Assembly: GCA_036571765.1 (NCBI GenBank)
Contig: BROE01000003.1
Span: 14,270,143 to 14,334,142, forward strand
Source of the DNA: Plecoglossus altivelis
Taxonomy: Eukaryota; Chordata; Actinopteri; Osmeriformes; Plecoglossidae
Direction: 5' to 3'
DNA: 64,000 bases
The notes below the pieces were generated by a model. The model was not told where the DNA came from, made no database searches, and was given only the letters and a program-made list of their open reading frames with translations. Position numbers and translations under genes: made by a program. Within the stretch, counting starts at the first letter, position 1. The number at the start of each line of letters is the position of its first letter. This document shows, piece by piece, positions 49,150 through 60,100 of the stretch.

Positions 49150-51440
49150 ATGAATGCCGGTTTTGCAATAGTTCTTGTTTTTGTTGGGTGCTGCAGTAAC
49201 GTTGTGTTTTTGGAACTACTTATAAGGTGAGTTGTCCACTGTTGTTTATGTCAGTAGCGATATGTCACATCGAGGTTTGGGATCTATCTTATACCATGTA
49301 TTTAGCGGTTTTTATGCATGTATTTGTTTGTTTATAGTCTTTGAAATGAATGTTTCAAATGTGAATGCCTCGTAGCTATTGTACGTTATGTGTATGGAAC
49401 TGGTGTGTTACAGTGAGTTTACATGATAAATAAGTTCAGAATATTTTGACTTTGACACATTGCAGCATAGGCTCTAAATCCAAGTTGCGCAAGATTTTAC
49501 AGATCTGGTTTAAATCGTTTTTGTTTTTTGTACACAGAGAGTTTCCAGGATGCGGCAACATAGTTACATTCGCTCAGTTTGCATTTATTGCTTTGGAGGG
49601 ATTTATCTTCGAGGCAAACTTTGGAAGAAAGAAACCAGCCATCCCGATAAGGTACTGGTAACAGGACTACAGAGGCAACTACGACGAATTGTGAAATGCC
49701 ACCTGTATTTAGATTCAAGCTGTCTCCTTTTTTTCCAGTAACTATGTGATCATGGTGACCATGTTCTTCACTGTCAGTGTGATCAACAACTACGCCCTCA
49801 ACTTCAATATCTCCATGCCACTGCACATGATCTTTAGATCTGTAAGTATTATTGCCTGTTTTCTTTCAATCTCTCCTCAACCTAAATATCTAATACCATC
49901 AATTGTCAATGTGGTAACCTTCTTGAATGGATTTCTTATCTTTGCAGGGATCTTTGATAGCTAACATGGTCCTTGGTATAATTATTTTGAAGAAAAGGTA
50001 CTTGCTTTCTTTCACTTAGAATGAATATTTCGTAATATCATTCTGTAATCATTTAAGTACATGTTATTGTTCCTGCCCCCTCTGCATACCCTGTGATCAA
50101 CGTTGTGATAATGTGAATGCATTGTCTCCCTGAAGGTATTCAACTAGTAAATATATGTCCATAGTCCTTGTGTCCATGGGGATCTTCATTTGCACCATCA
50201 TGTCTGCCAAACAAGTGGTGAGTCTATAAATGAGGACTTTAGATATCAAGACTTGTTATTTTATGCAGTTTATAATAACTTGTGCAGAACGGTATAAGTT
50301 AGTAAATAGGGAATATATGTATTTTGTCATTTCTTTCTTCAGAACGTAGAGAATGAGGCCACGAACGAGGATGGTATCTATGCCTTCCTACGCTGGCTTC
50401 TGGGTGAGTCATTCCTTCGAGTGGTGCTTTCCTCCAAAATCACTTGCATTTTCATTATAAAGGTTTACCTGGGGGTGTACTCTGGTAAATGTATGGTTCA
50501 GTGTCATTGGAACTGGTAAGGTTCACCTTTTGATAGAGCCCGTTTGGGTCATCACTTATTTAACATTGTCATTATTAAACTTTATCCTGGCTTCTCTGTT
50601 CTTTTAGGTATTGCCATGTTGACCTTTGCACTTCTCATGTCTGCACGAATGGGCATATTCCAAGAGACATTGTACAAGCAGTATGGCAAACAGCACTCGA
50701 AGGAAGCTCTCTTCTACAATGTGAGTAACCCTCCTATGTCCCCCACCTACCTCTAACCATGCATCATTCCAAATATGTTTAACTATATTGCATGAAACAA
50801 TGACATTTACCCTTCAGCACTGCCTTCCTCTGCCTGGGTTCCTGCTCCTGTCTACAGACATCTACAACCACAGTTTACTCTTCAGTCAAAGCAGTACGTT
50901 TTTTCACATTTTCTTGAATTTTCCGTCTATGTAGTGAAAGGACGATATACGTAGTCTATACATGGTGGGAATTAATTTAATTTGGGATTTTGTTTTTCAG
51001 TTCCTGTAGAGGTCCCTGTGATTGGACAAGCTGTACCAGTGATGTGGATATACCTATTGCTGAATGTCATAACACAGTATCCTTCTGCTCAATGAATTTG
51101 AATTCTCTGCAGTTGACCCTCACTCCATGGAGACACAAATGCAAAATATGTTCAGACTATGTTCCTTGTAAAGAACTTAACCTATTTCCTCAGATATATT
51201 TGCATCCGTGGTGTGTTCATCTTGACAACAGAGTGTGCTTCACTCACAGTGACACTGGTGGTGACCCTGAGAAAGTTCCTCAGCCTGATCATCTCCATCC
51301 TGTACTTCAATAACCCCTTCACTGTCTGGCACTGGGTGGGCACTGCAGTTGTGTTCCTGGGCACTCTGCTGTACACAGATGTGTGGTCTAGCGTGCGTGC
51401 TGTCTTGCGTGGAGCAGAGAAGGAAAAGAAGATGGAGTGA
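49150..51440 (+). CDS. slc35b4: UDP-xylose / UDP-GlcNAc transporter (SLC35B4)
   Basis: This Golgi/ER nucleotide-sugar antiporter supplies UDP-xylose and UDP-N-acetylglucosamine for glycan synthesis. Exons 49150-49226, 49538-49651, 49739-49841, 49948-49997, 50136-50217, 50343-50403, 50608-50720, 50818-50893, 51001-51076 and 51194-51440 join in phase to 332 residues (human 331). Motifs: LVFVGCCSNVVFLELL, PGCGNIVTFAQF, IMVTMFFTVSVINNYALN, MPLHMIFRSGSLIANM, FALLMSARMGIFQE, KEALFYNH, ICIRGVFILTTECASLTVTL, and a lysine-rich C-terminus EKEKKME as expected for ER/Golgi retrieval. The start at 49150 was chosen by alignment to the family. An ATG at 49048 in the same frame would add 34 unconserved residues. 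Confidence 0.97.
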
Positions 51441-52391
51441 TGTGCAACACTAATGTCTCTATCAGAGAGTGCCTCTACTCTGACGTACTGTACATGAATC
51501 CCATCTGAATGTGGGTGTAATTAGGCCTGTGTATCACACTGCTGTAGGCCTAGACTTTATTTGAGGTAGTTACAGTTTCATGTTGCTTTTTTAAGAGTCA
51601 AATTCGCAGTTGCATTTTTCCATTGTTTACACTAGTGATACCTTCCCACTAGAATAACATGCACTCCATTGACTGAAGGCAAACTTAACAGAGATGTATT
51701 TTGTCAGTTTGGTTTATTATGGATGTGGAATATGTTTAACTGTTGGTTATATATGCTATGGAGTTGTAATGCACAGAAAATGGTAATTGTAGTGATTATA
51801 CTCAATGGATCATGCTAATGCACTTAACATTGAGTTGAAATCAGTAGAAATGTTATATTCGGTGACGTTGAGGCAATATCGCAGATGCAAAATCAATACA
51901 ATATTGCACACATCTGCATTATTTGTAGGCTGTAGCCAGAGACGGGCTTTACATCGCTCTGACTTTAGCCATGTAGGCTACTTTGTCATACGAGTCTTTC
52001 TCAGGATATTTGGCAGGATAATTGTAAAGAACTAAAAAAACATCCCTGTCATAAAGTCACAGCATTATCAGACTCCCTTCAAATAACATACAAATTAAAC
52101 TGAATTACGTTCTTTTGTATGGTATACAAATATAGAAGGGGACACAATGTACACTTTCGTCACACTTACAACTGAAGGTGGACCAATAAAAGACGTTGAT
52201 GTTAAAGACCCACTTGTCTCAGCCAATGGTATTCGTTTTTGTTAAATTGGAAGTGGGAAGGGCACGTTGGCAGTGTGTGTGAAGCTGTCCTGAAGTCTGG
52301 ACCGAATGTGGTCTTGGTAGGTCCACAACCCACTCCGTGGACGTTACGTATTAATAAACCAGATATTTTTGAAACCAATTACAGATTTGAA
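51441..52391. other. slc35b4 3' UTR and chchd3 promoter region
   Basis: No coding sequence was recognised. No canonical AATAAA is obvious close to the slc35b4 stop; aataaaag near 52185 is too near the next gene to be certain. The final part (about 52200-52391) should hold the chchd3 promoter and leader. Confidence 0.4.
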
Positions 52392-55300
52392 ATGGGGGGA
52401 AACAACTCTAGTCACCTTTCGTTTGAAGACGATGCTGACCGTGGTGTTAGTTTTGTGAAGGGCATTAGGGTGAGTGCCAATACACAAAGTTATGCTCAAG
52501 TGTTATAGTGCATAGATTGCCCTTCGAAAGACAGCGCACATCGATTATGCATTTTACACTTGGATACCGTTGTATATATTCGTGGTTTACAAATCAATGT
52601 AGCGCTATAAACTGCATTGCAAATGATTGCTATGTGTGTATGACATAACATTGCAAACTACACTTTTCCTAGCCACACTTCTTGTAAGTTAAATATAGGC
52701 TCGACGTAGAGGACATGCATTCTTGATAAGAGGTAGTAGCATGGCTGTCCTATTATTGTAAACCCTTGATGCTCTTTCATATGGACTAAATCTAGTTGTT
52801 GTACATTAGCGATTCCACCCAAACACTGCTTACACATCCCCACTGCAATTGGACATCTCAATCATTCATTATAACACCACCCTGTCTAAGAGAGGGGGGG
52901 AGTTAATGTTTTGCAATTTATTGTATAAATACCATTTTCTCTTTTTACAGCTATCAGACAAGGTCATCAATCGGATGAAAGAATCAGCAGGGTCTTGTCC
53001 AGCCCTGCATGAACATGCAGCAGCACCCAGAACCACACTGACTCCTGACCCTAACCTGGTCCCCCTTCAAACACAGTCTTCTCCATGTATTGCCACCTTG
53101 CCACAAACACTTTCCCAGGAACCTGCTTCAACCTCAGCCCCTCTAGCCTTCATCCCACCCGCCCTGACTATACCATCTTCACCTCCGGAACCTGCAAAGT
53201 TCACTCCACCATCTCCTGTTAAATTTCATGTTCCTCCACCTCCAATTGTGGAACCTCTCCCACTTGTGGAACATGTTCAGGCTGTACCTAAACTTTCCCC
53301 TATTGAGGCTGTACCTAAACCTTTAAATCCACCAGTTGAAACTGTTGTTCCCATTACTGATGTTGAACCTACAGCTTCAGCTATCCCCATAAAACCTCTC
53401 TGTCCCCCAACTGCAGTTCTTCCGACTATTGTTGAACCTGTAGCTGTTCCAACCCCGACCCCGGCCCCGGTTGAACCTGCAGTGGCCCCTATCCTGACCC
53501 CTGCTGCTGTTGAACCTGAAGTCCTCCCCATCCTTGCTGAGTCAGTGATTAAACCAGCGCCTACTATTGTTGAACCTTTAGTCCTACCAACAGTCGTTGA
53601 ACCTGTAGTCCTACCTACAGTCGTTGAACCTATAGTCCTACCTACAGTCGTTGAACCTGTAGTCCTACCTACAGTTGTTGAACCTGTAGTCCTACCAACA
53701 GTCGTTGAACCTGTAGTCCTACCTACAGTCGTTGAACCTGTAGTCCTACCTACAGTTGTTGAACCTGTAGTCCTACCTGCAGTCGTTGAACCTGTAGTCC
53801 TACCTGCAGTCGTTGAACCTGTAGTCCTATCAGCAGTCGTTGAACCTGTAGTCCTACCTACAGTCGTTGAACCTGTAGTCCTACCTGCAGTCGTTGAACC
53901 TGTAGTCCTACCTGCAGTCGTTGAACCTGTATTCCTACCTGCAGTCGTTGAACCTGTAGTCCTACCTACAGTCGTTGAACCTGTAGTCCTACCGGCAGTC
54001 GTTGAACCTGTTGTTCTACCTATTGTTGTTGAACCTGTGGTCCTACTTACACCCTCGGAACCTGTAGCTGCCCCAAACCCCTCCTCTCTTCCTGCCCCTG
54101 TTGAACCACCCATTCCCTCTGTTGTTGAGTCTGTTGTTTTGCCCTCACCAGAACCTGTTATTCTACCAACCCCTTCCCTCATTGAACCTATTGTCCTGCC
54201 TCCTACTATTGAGCCTGTAGACATACTTTCACCCGTAGAACCCTCACTTTCACATACAACTCCACCTCCTACAGAAGCGGATGACCTTCCAACACCCTCT
54301 ACACCTGTAGATCCTGTGTCTATTGCTATTTCTCCACCCACTGCTCGACCCCTTCCCCCTCCACCTGCTGTGCCTATGGCTTCACCTCCAGCTTCCCCAG
54401 TAGCAGCACCTCTACCAGAGCCTGACATGGAGCCCATGGGGCACCCTCCCTCATGTCACTCTATGGTCGTCGCCACATTGCCCACTGAATCTTTCAAAGG
54501 CGAGACCCAGGTTCCCCCTCCACCAACAGAGTCCATGGTCCCCCCCCCAAGTGTCGAGACCGTGATCACTTTCCCAACCCTCCCCATCATCGAGGAAGTG
54601 GCCATTGTTGTAGTCCCACCCCAGCCCGCAGTAGGTAAGTTGGATCTCTTTTATTTATTTATTTTTTATACATCAGAGTGCATAAGGCCCCTGCTGTCAT
54701 TCATGCTCACATCGATGCTGGTGCTCATGTGAATAATGTAACTGCACCAAAAGGTTAGATAGTCATGTAGAAAATCCTTCACTTGAGAATTCCTGTCTTT
54801 TATAGTTGTAGTGAATGAAGAGGAGCTGAGAAGATCAATCCAAGAGAAGCTGTCGAAAGGCCTTGAGAAAGAGATGAGCCAGAGGCAACTGGAACTTCGC
54901 CAACAGTGAGGAGACGTATTACACTTCAACATTTAACCGACGATCAAGATTTTTTTTCCCGACCAGAAAAGATCTCAAAACGTTGTTTCATCAAGCGCTG
55001 GCATTACGCCATCCCATCTATTGTCATGTGTAAGACAGACTCATGGCTGCCTGTCTGTGGTTTGTCTGTGTGTCTGTAGACTGGATGAGGTGAAGGCCCA
55101 GGCTAGAGCCCAGGCCCAGCTGGAAGCCCAAGCCCAGATCCTGGAGGAGGTGAAGAAGACCCTGGAGGTGGAGAAGGAAGCACAGAGGCAGACCATGAAA
55201 GAGGCCATCATGAAGGAACGCATGAAAACAGAGGACGAAAGGCTCATGGCCCAGCTCTATGTAAGCAACGAGGGCCACATGGTCCAACTGTGTGTGTGTG

Positions 55301-56850
55301 TGTGTGTTTGTATGTGCGCACAGGAGTGTTTATTGATGCAGTACATCTTGTTTCCTTTGCACACATATCCTTGATACTAACTTTGCATGAAAAACACATT
55401 GCTTGGTTTCGAGATATTTGCATTTGCTCTACTTATCTTGCTCTATAATATTCTTGTTCTTTACCTGCCGGGAATGTTTCTGTTGGTTGTAAATGTTGGT
55501 CTGTTATTGAAATCTGGATGATCTTAGCCTCTCAAGGGCAGCCCTTATAACACCTGATCTTAGCCTCTCAAGGGCAGCCCTTATAACACCTGTCCCAAAT
55601 CAGATTTGTGGCACAGATTAAAAACACTAACACTAAAAACTGGACTAGTTTCTGTTCCAAATTGAAAGCGCATCTTGGACATTTTCTCCTCTATCCGTAA
55701 AGATACATTTCTGTCTTAACTTTCTCTTTCTTGTTCTGTGCATTCCGTTAAGTGGATGGAGCTCAAGGTAAGCCACAAGAGAACTCTATGCATGAAGACT
55801 TTCCTTTTTTTTTTCTCAGTTCTCATCCACAATGGTGGCTTTACATGGACCAGATACAGTTTATGATCTCTGCTCATAAAAAAAGAAGACAAATATCCTC
55901 TACACAAAATGTATTAGATAGTGGATTTATGGGTATTCATACAGTGACCTAGATGATTGCATGGCCTCAAACATCAGAGATACTACTTGTATAATAATGG
56001 TAGGGTATTGCTGTATCATTTCCCGTTTATTTAATAGATTATGATTGTATGATGTCCTTCTCAGGCCCATAAACTAGATGAGAAAGAGAAGGAGCTGAAA
56101 AGGCAGGACATCCTATTCAGGGAGCATGTCGCCAAGCTTGAAGAGAAGGTAAAACACACAATGTCATGCTAATTCACACCCACACGTGGACACAATGTCA
56201 TGCTCTCATGTTTTTGCATTGTGTTGAATGTTCTGTGCCTCTCTTGCCAAAAGAGTTCCCAGTTCTACAAAGTCACCGCTGAAAACTTCCAGCAAGGCTC
56301 AGCTGATACTCACAGACGTTTTGCGTGAGTATGCAGTCTTGTCAAGTCCCAAACAAGTCTCACACCTCATACCAGACCAACATAGGCTACAGAAAAAGTG
56401 TGTTGACTTCCTGTCATTCTCCTTCCAGACGTTTTAATATTCAGCCAGTTTGCGCTGACCTGCAGAGTCAGATCCTCAAGTGCTACAGGGAGAACTCAGG
56501 ACAGACTCTCTCCTGCTCCAGCATCGCATCTGCTTATATGCAGTGTGTGGACAACGCCAAGCAGGTCTGACCTATTACCCCAAGCCTACTTTATGCTTGC
56601 AATGATCGTTCAATTTCACCTTGCTTAATGCACCCATAATATCCATATTTATTCTGTCCTCACTCTTCTCACCCTTAGCAGACACTACGTGAATACAATT
56701 TCAAAAGCAATAACACATGTTCTCTGTGCACCTACTGTATAAATTGTTTTCTGTTCTTCAATCCTCCCTCAGTCCTTACTTACCTTTCTCACTGGCTATT
56801 TCAACTGATCTCTTTTCTTTTCCCAGACTAAGTTGAGCACTGGAGGGTAG
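52392..56850 (+). CDS. chchd3: MICOS subunit MIC19-like (CHCHD3) with a giant PVE-repeat exon
   Basis: MIC19 sits at the mitochondrial inner membrane, links MICOS to the SAM complex and keeps cristae junctions. Exons 52392-52469, 52951-54634, 54806-54905, 55080-55260, 55753-55767 (15-nt microexon), 56065-56148, 56254-56324, 56429-56564 and 56827-56850 join in phase to 790 residues; human has about 227. Start MGGNNSSHLSFEDDADRG (N-myristoylation-type MGG), then GIRLSDKVINRMKES, is classic MIC19. Exon 2 then adds over 500 Pro/Val/Glu-rich residues. The coiled coil (about 590-735) leads to FYKVTAE and a twin CX9C CHCH domain (C746/C756, C767/C777), ending KLSTGG. Both ends resemble CHCHD3 more than CHCHD6, and slc35b4 nearby fits human 7q32-33. 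A teleost-specific paralogue is possible. Poly(A) signal at 57126-57131. Confidence 0.88.
53566..54051 (+). repeat. Coding 27-bp tandem repeat, 18 units (VVEPVVLPx)
   Basis: Inside chchd3 exon 2, eighteen consecutive 27-bp units encode the nonapeptide VVEPVVLP(T/A) with minor variants (IVEPLVLPT first, VVEPVVLLT last, single VFL and LSA changes). Neighbouring units are almost identical in DNA (gttgaacctgtagtcctacc), so the array is young and probably length-variable. It corresponds to residues 232-393. Degenerate related motifs (VEP, VLP, EPV) extend over most of the exon on both sides, suggesting the whole exon grew from the same unit. Confidence 0.95.
55520..55591. repeat. Exact 36-bp tandem duplication in chchd3 intron
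   Basis: Two identical 36-bp copies (55520-55555 and 55556-55591), each starting gatcttagcctctcaagggc, lie in the intron before the 15-nt microexon. They show no mismatch, so the duplication is recent. Confidence 0.9.
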
Positions 56851-57125
56851 TCCTTGGTCCATGTGTCAGGAGAGCCTTATTGATTCACCAGTGGCATTAC
56901 TGTTAGACCAGAGGGTAGGAGAACGGCGACATCATCCACACTCACCAAAGCCAATTTGAACAGCCCAAAGACAGGGCTCTGCAGTGGAAGACTGAAGCCT
57001 GCCTCATGAGAGAAATGGAAGCCAAATGGCAGAATTGGCTTCCACACTACAACAGCATGTGGAAACCTGTTGTCAACTGTAGACTAATTTCTTGTACGGG
57101 CCAGAACACACACATCCAATGAAAA

Positions 57126-57131
57126 AATAAA
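57126..57131 (+). terminator. Poly(A) signal of chchd3
   Basis: AATAAA about 275 bases after the chchd3 stop codon. Confidence 0.65.
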
Positions 57132-60100
57132 GTGATTCTGTTTATATCAGGTTCAAGCAGTATAGTATAACATTGACTTTTTTTCATTGTTTAGTGAATG
57201 GTGTGGACTTGTGCCTTAATGATCATGATAAAACTTCAATTGACCATTTTAGGAGACAGTAATATGTCCCAGAAATTCATTTGTTTGTTAATTGTTTCAT
57301 AAAATTTTACATTAACTATTGTAAACCAACTGGGTAAGTACTGATCAAATACGTGGGAAATTCAGTCATTCTCTGGTATTTGATCTTTGTTTCCTTCAGG
57401 AGAAGAGGAAAAAAGCTGTCTAAATAAACTACTGTAAACCCCCACATGCTGACTGGATATATTAGTCATTGCATGTTCTACTGCTCCCTACTAGACTGCC
57501 CTCCTGTGGACATCATCCTTACCTTCACTGCGATAAACCTACGCTATTATTTTATGGAAGACAATCACTGCCAAAGCCAAACCGAGGATATAGAATGATT
57601 TGGCTGATTTTCAAAGGAACGCCTTAACTTAGAATGCATTAGGTAGCCTACTTTTCAAAAGCCTAACAAAATTAAGGAATTAATGTATCAATAGGCTGTA
57701 ACAGGATGTCCCTGTAGTATTTAGTCACAGGCATTTTAAATAAATAGGAAAGGTACGACAACCGTAAAGTAATGTATGTAAACGGAACGTCACTTAAGTA
57801 GACTCCGGAGAGTGCGTCAGGAGTTGACTCTGGCCCTGACCACGCATAACAAACAACCATCACCGCCCAGAACCTCAATTGTGGTGAAGACTCACACAGA
57901 TACCATCACGACTGCCTTACACCGGTACTGAACCTTTCTGACGTTTTTCTTAAAGAATGAAATGGGAGTTTGGCACGAAAATATCACTGATGTAAGTTCT
58001 AGCATATTGCGTGTCCTGAATGCTTTTACAGCAGGTAGCTTGTAAACTCGATGTATTGGAATTAGCCTTTTTGCTCCTTTATTTAACAGTTTGTTATAGA
58101 AAAGGGTGCCTTTAACAGTAGTCGTGTTTATATTTGTCTTATTACGTGTCCTTGTAGGCCTACAGGACAACTTTTGGTCGGGTCGTCCACATTCCACATG
58201 ATGTTGCGCAGATAGAATTTCTTGACCGACGGCGAACTGGGGAGCCCAGACTGACAACGCGAGACAAAAGTAGGATATAGCCAATTGTTTTATAAAGAAA
58301 ATATTATAAAGTTTTATTTGTTTAGGATCTGATTGCGCGTTGACATATCGAAGGTTGTTGCATATTTTCTGTGCGGACTTAAAGCTTGTAATGCGTTTGT
58401 GAAACACTCTACCTTACCACCAATCGCCTTCATATCGCGCACGTAGGATCTTAAAATATCCGTGAGAGACAGATTTAGCTGTTTTGTAAAGTATACTTAT
58501 CACGTCAAATTTGACCCGGTCACTCTCACTAATTTCTTCCGTCAACAATTAGCCTTTTTAATTTAATACGTAGGGCCTCCCTACACATTATTTCTTCTTT
58601 TTTTACAGCGTCCGAAAACACGCGCATCTGTGTTTTCAAATCATATGGGGCATTTGTAACTCAGTAGCACTTACAGGTATGTATCTGAGTAAGCCAGTTT
58701 TTTGTATTGATTTATTTATTTTATTTCTTAATTCGAAGGAAACGTATCGATTATGTTAATGCAGCATAAGAGAATGACGCTTCAATTTAAAGGTTTAATC
58801 TATTGTAGATGGCGGCGGTAGTATAAAATACAGGCTAATGTTAATGGACGTAAATTTATTAGCGGAACAATTGTAGGCAATGTTAATGATAAAGGCGCAC
58901 CACCTGTGCTTTATATGAGGATTGATGATCAACTATACATTGAATTTAACTGTCTATCTAACCTACATCTAACATATGAATCCCATTATTACACATTCTG
59001 GGTATCATGGACAGTAAAAGACAGGTTATCCAGTCCTGCAAATCATGAAGCAGGGGATGCCATTGATTGTGTTTTTACTGATATCAACCAGCCACAGCGA
59101 TACTTGCGGGATTATAAATCCCGTTGCCAGATAGTTTGAAACATGAAGTTGACAATGTAGAGTAGAACTTAAGTGTTGGAAACAGTAACAGAAGTCCTTC
59201 TGTGACATACTAGGTCCACGTTGTGACACATGACCGACAATGAACCGCGTAACAGTACAGCACTGTCCGAGTTTGAACTGTCAAATCTCAAGATGAAAGG
59301 CTGGGTAGTGTAGACTGAAACTTTTCACCAGATGGCACTATAATTCAGATGGTAATATCTATTAACTATTCTTTAATTTTACTCCTGTGCTTTTAGAGAG
59401 TTATTTTAGAATACTGTCTGTCAGTGGTCTGGAAAGCTTAAACCTGTACCTATGTTCAACTGTATATATTTTTATATATAATCTATTCTACAAAGAAATC
59501 CCTTTCGAAGGCCAAAATCATGTGGGCAGAGTTAAAGACCTCAGTCTATCTGAGCCACACCTAGATAACTTAATGGATTCTATAAAAGCTATCCAAAACA
59601 CACACTGGTTCTATTTGCATTCAATGACTGTTAACTTGGCATGCCTCCCACAGAGTAATAGTCTTTGCAGACTCCTGATCCAGCAGACCTGACTTCAGAA
59701 CAATCAGGTTAGTCTACTGCTTAAGTGAATGCACCGGGTCAGTGCCATGTTCAGGCAGACATCAAGGGTTGCTTATACTTTGAGTGTCATTACAGCATGG
59801 CCTGATCAAGAGTAACTGTTGAAGATAAGGCTAGTCAGTGCACCCATGTGTCCCTGCATTTCAGTCTTTTTATGAATATCAAGTGATGCAGCCTTTATTT
59901 CAATGGGCGACAACAAGGGATGAGGAAAAGTTAGCTGGAGACTGAGTGCAGTGAAAGCCAGAGGAAGCGAAAACATTTGACTATCAATGCAATTTTGTTG
60001 AGCATCGGTTTGTATGGCGCCTGGCAATAAAGCTTTTCAGGCACTGCGGCAAGTCAAGTATCGGTCAGTACTTTTAATATGAACCATTACAGTGGGTGGC

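Noticed and set aside
53277..54437. 386-codon open frame on the minus strand, rich in TTGSTT(A/V)GR
   Set aside because: It is the exact antisense shadow of the chchd3 27-bp repeat; a period divisible by three keeps the opposite strand open too. It has no start context, no splice partners and no family resemblance.
52392..56850. chchd6 (MIC25) for the MIC19-like gene
   Set aside because: VKGIRLSDKVINRMKES, FYKVTAE and QPVCADLQSQILKCYREN are closer to CHCHD3, and synteny supports it. A teleost-specific paralogue with mixed features remains possible.
57892..58407. 171-codon minus-strand frame with a hydrophobic stretch like a signal peptide
   Set aside because: No known domain, no convincing start context or homologous tail. 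Its length is possible by chance in this region; it is kept only as part of a low-interest finding.
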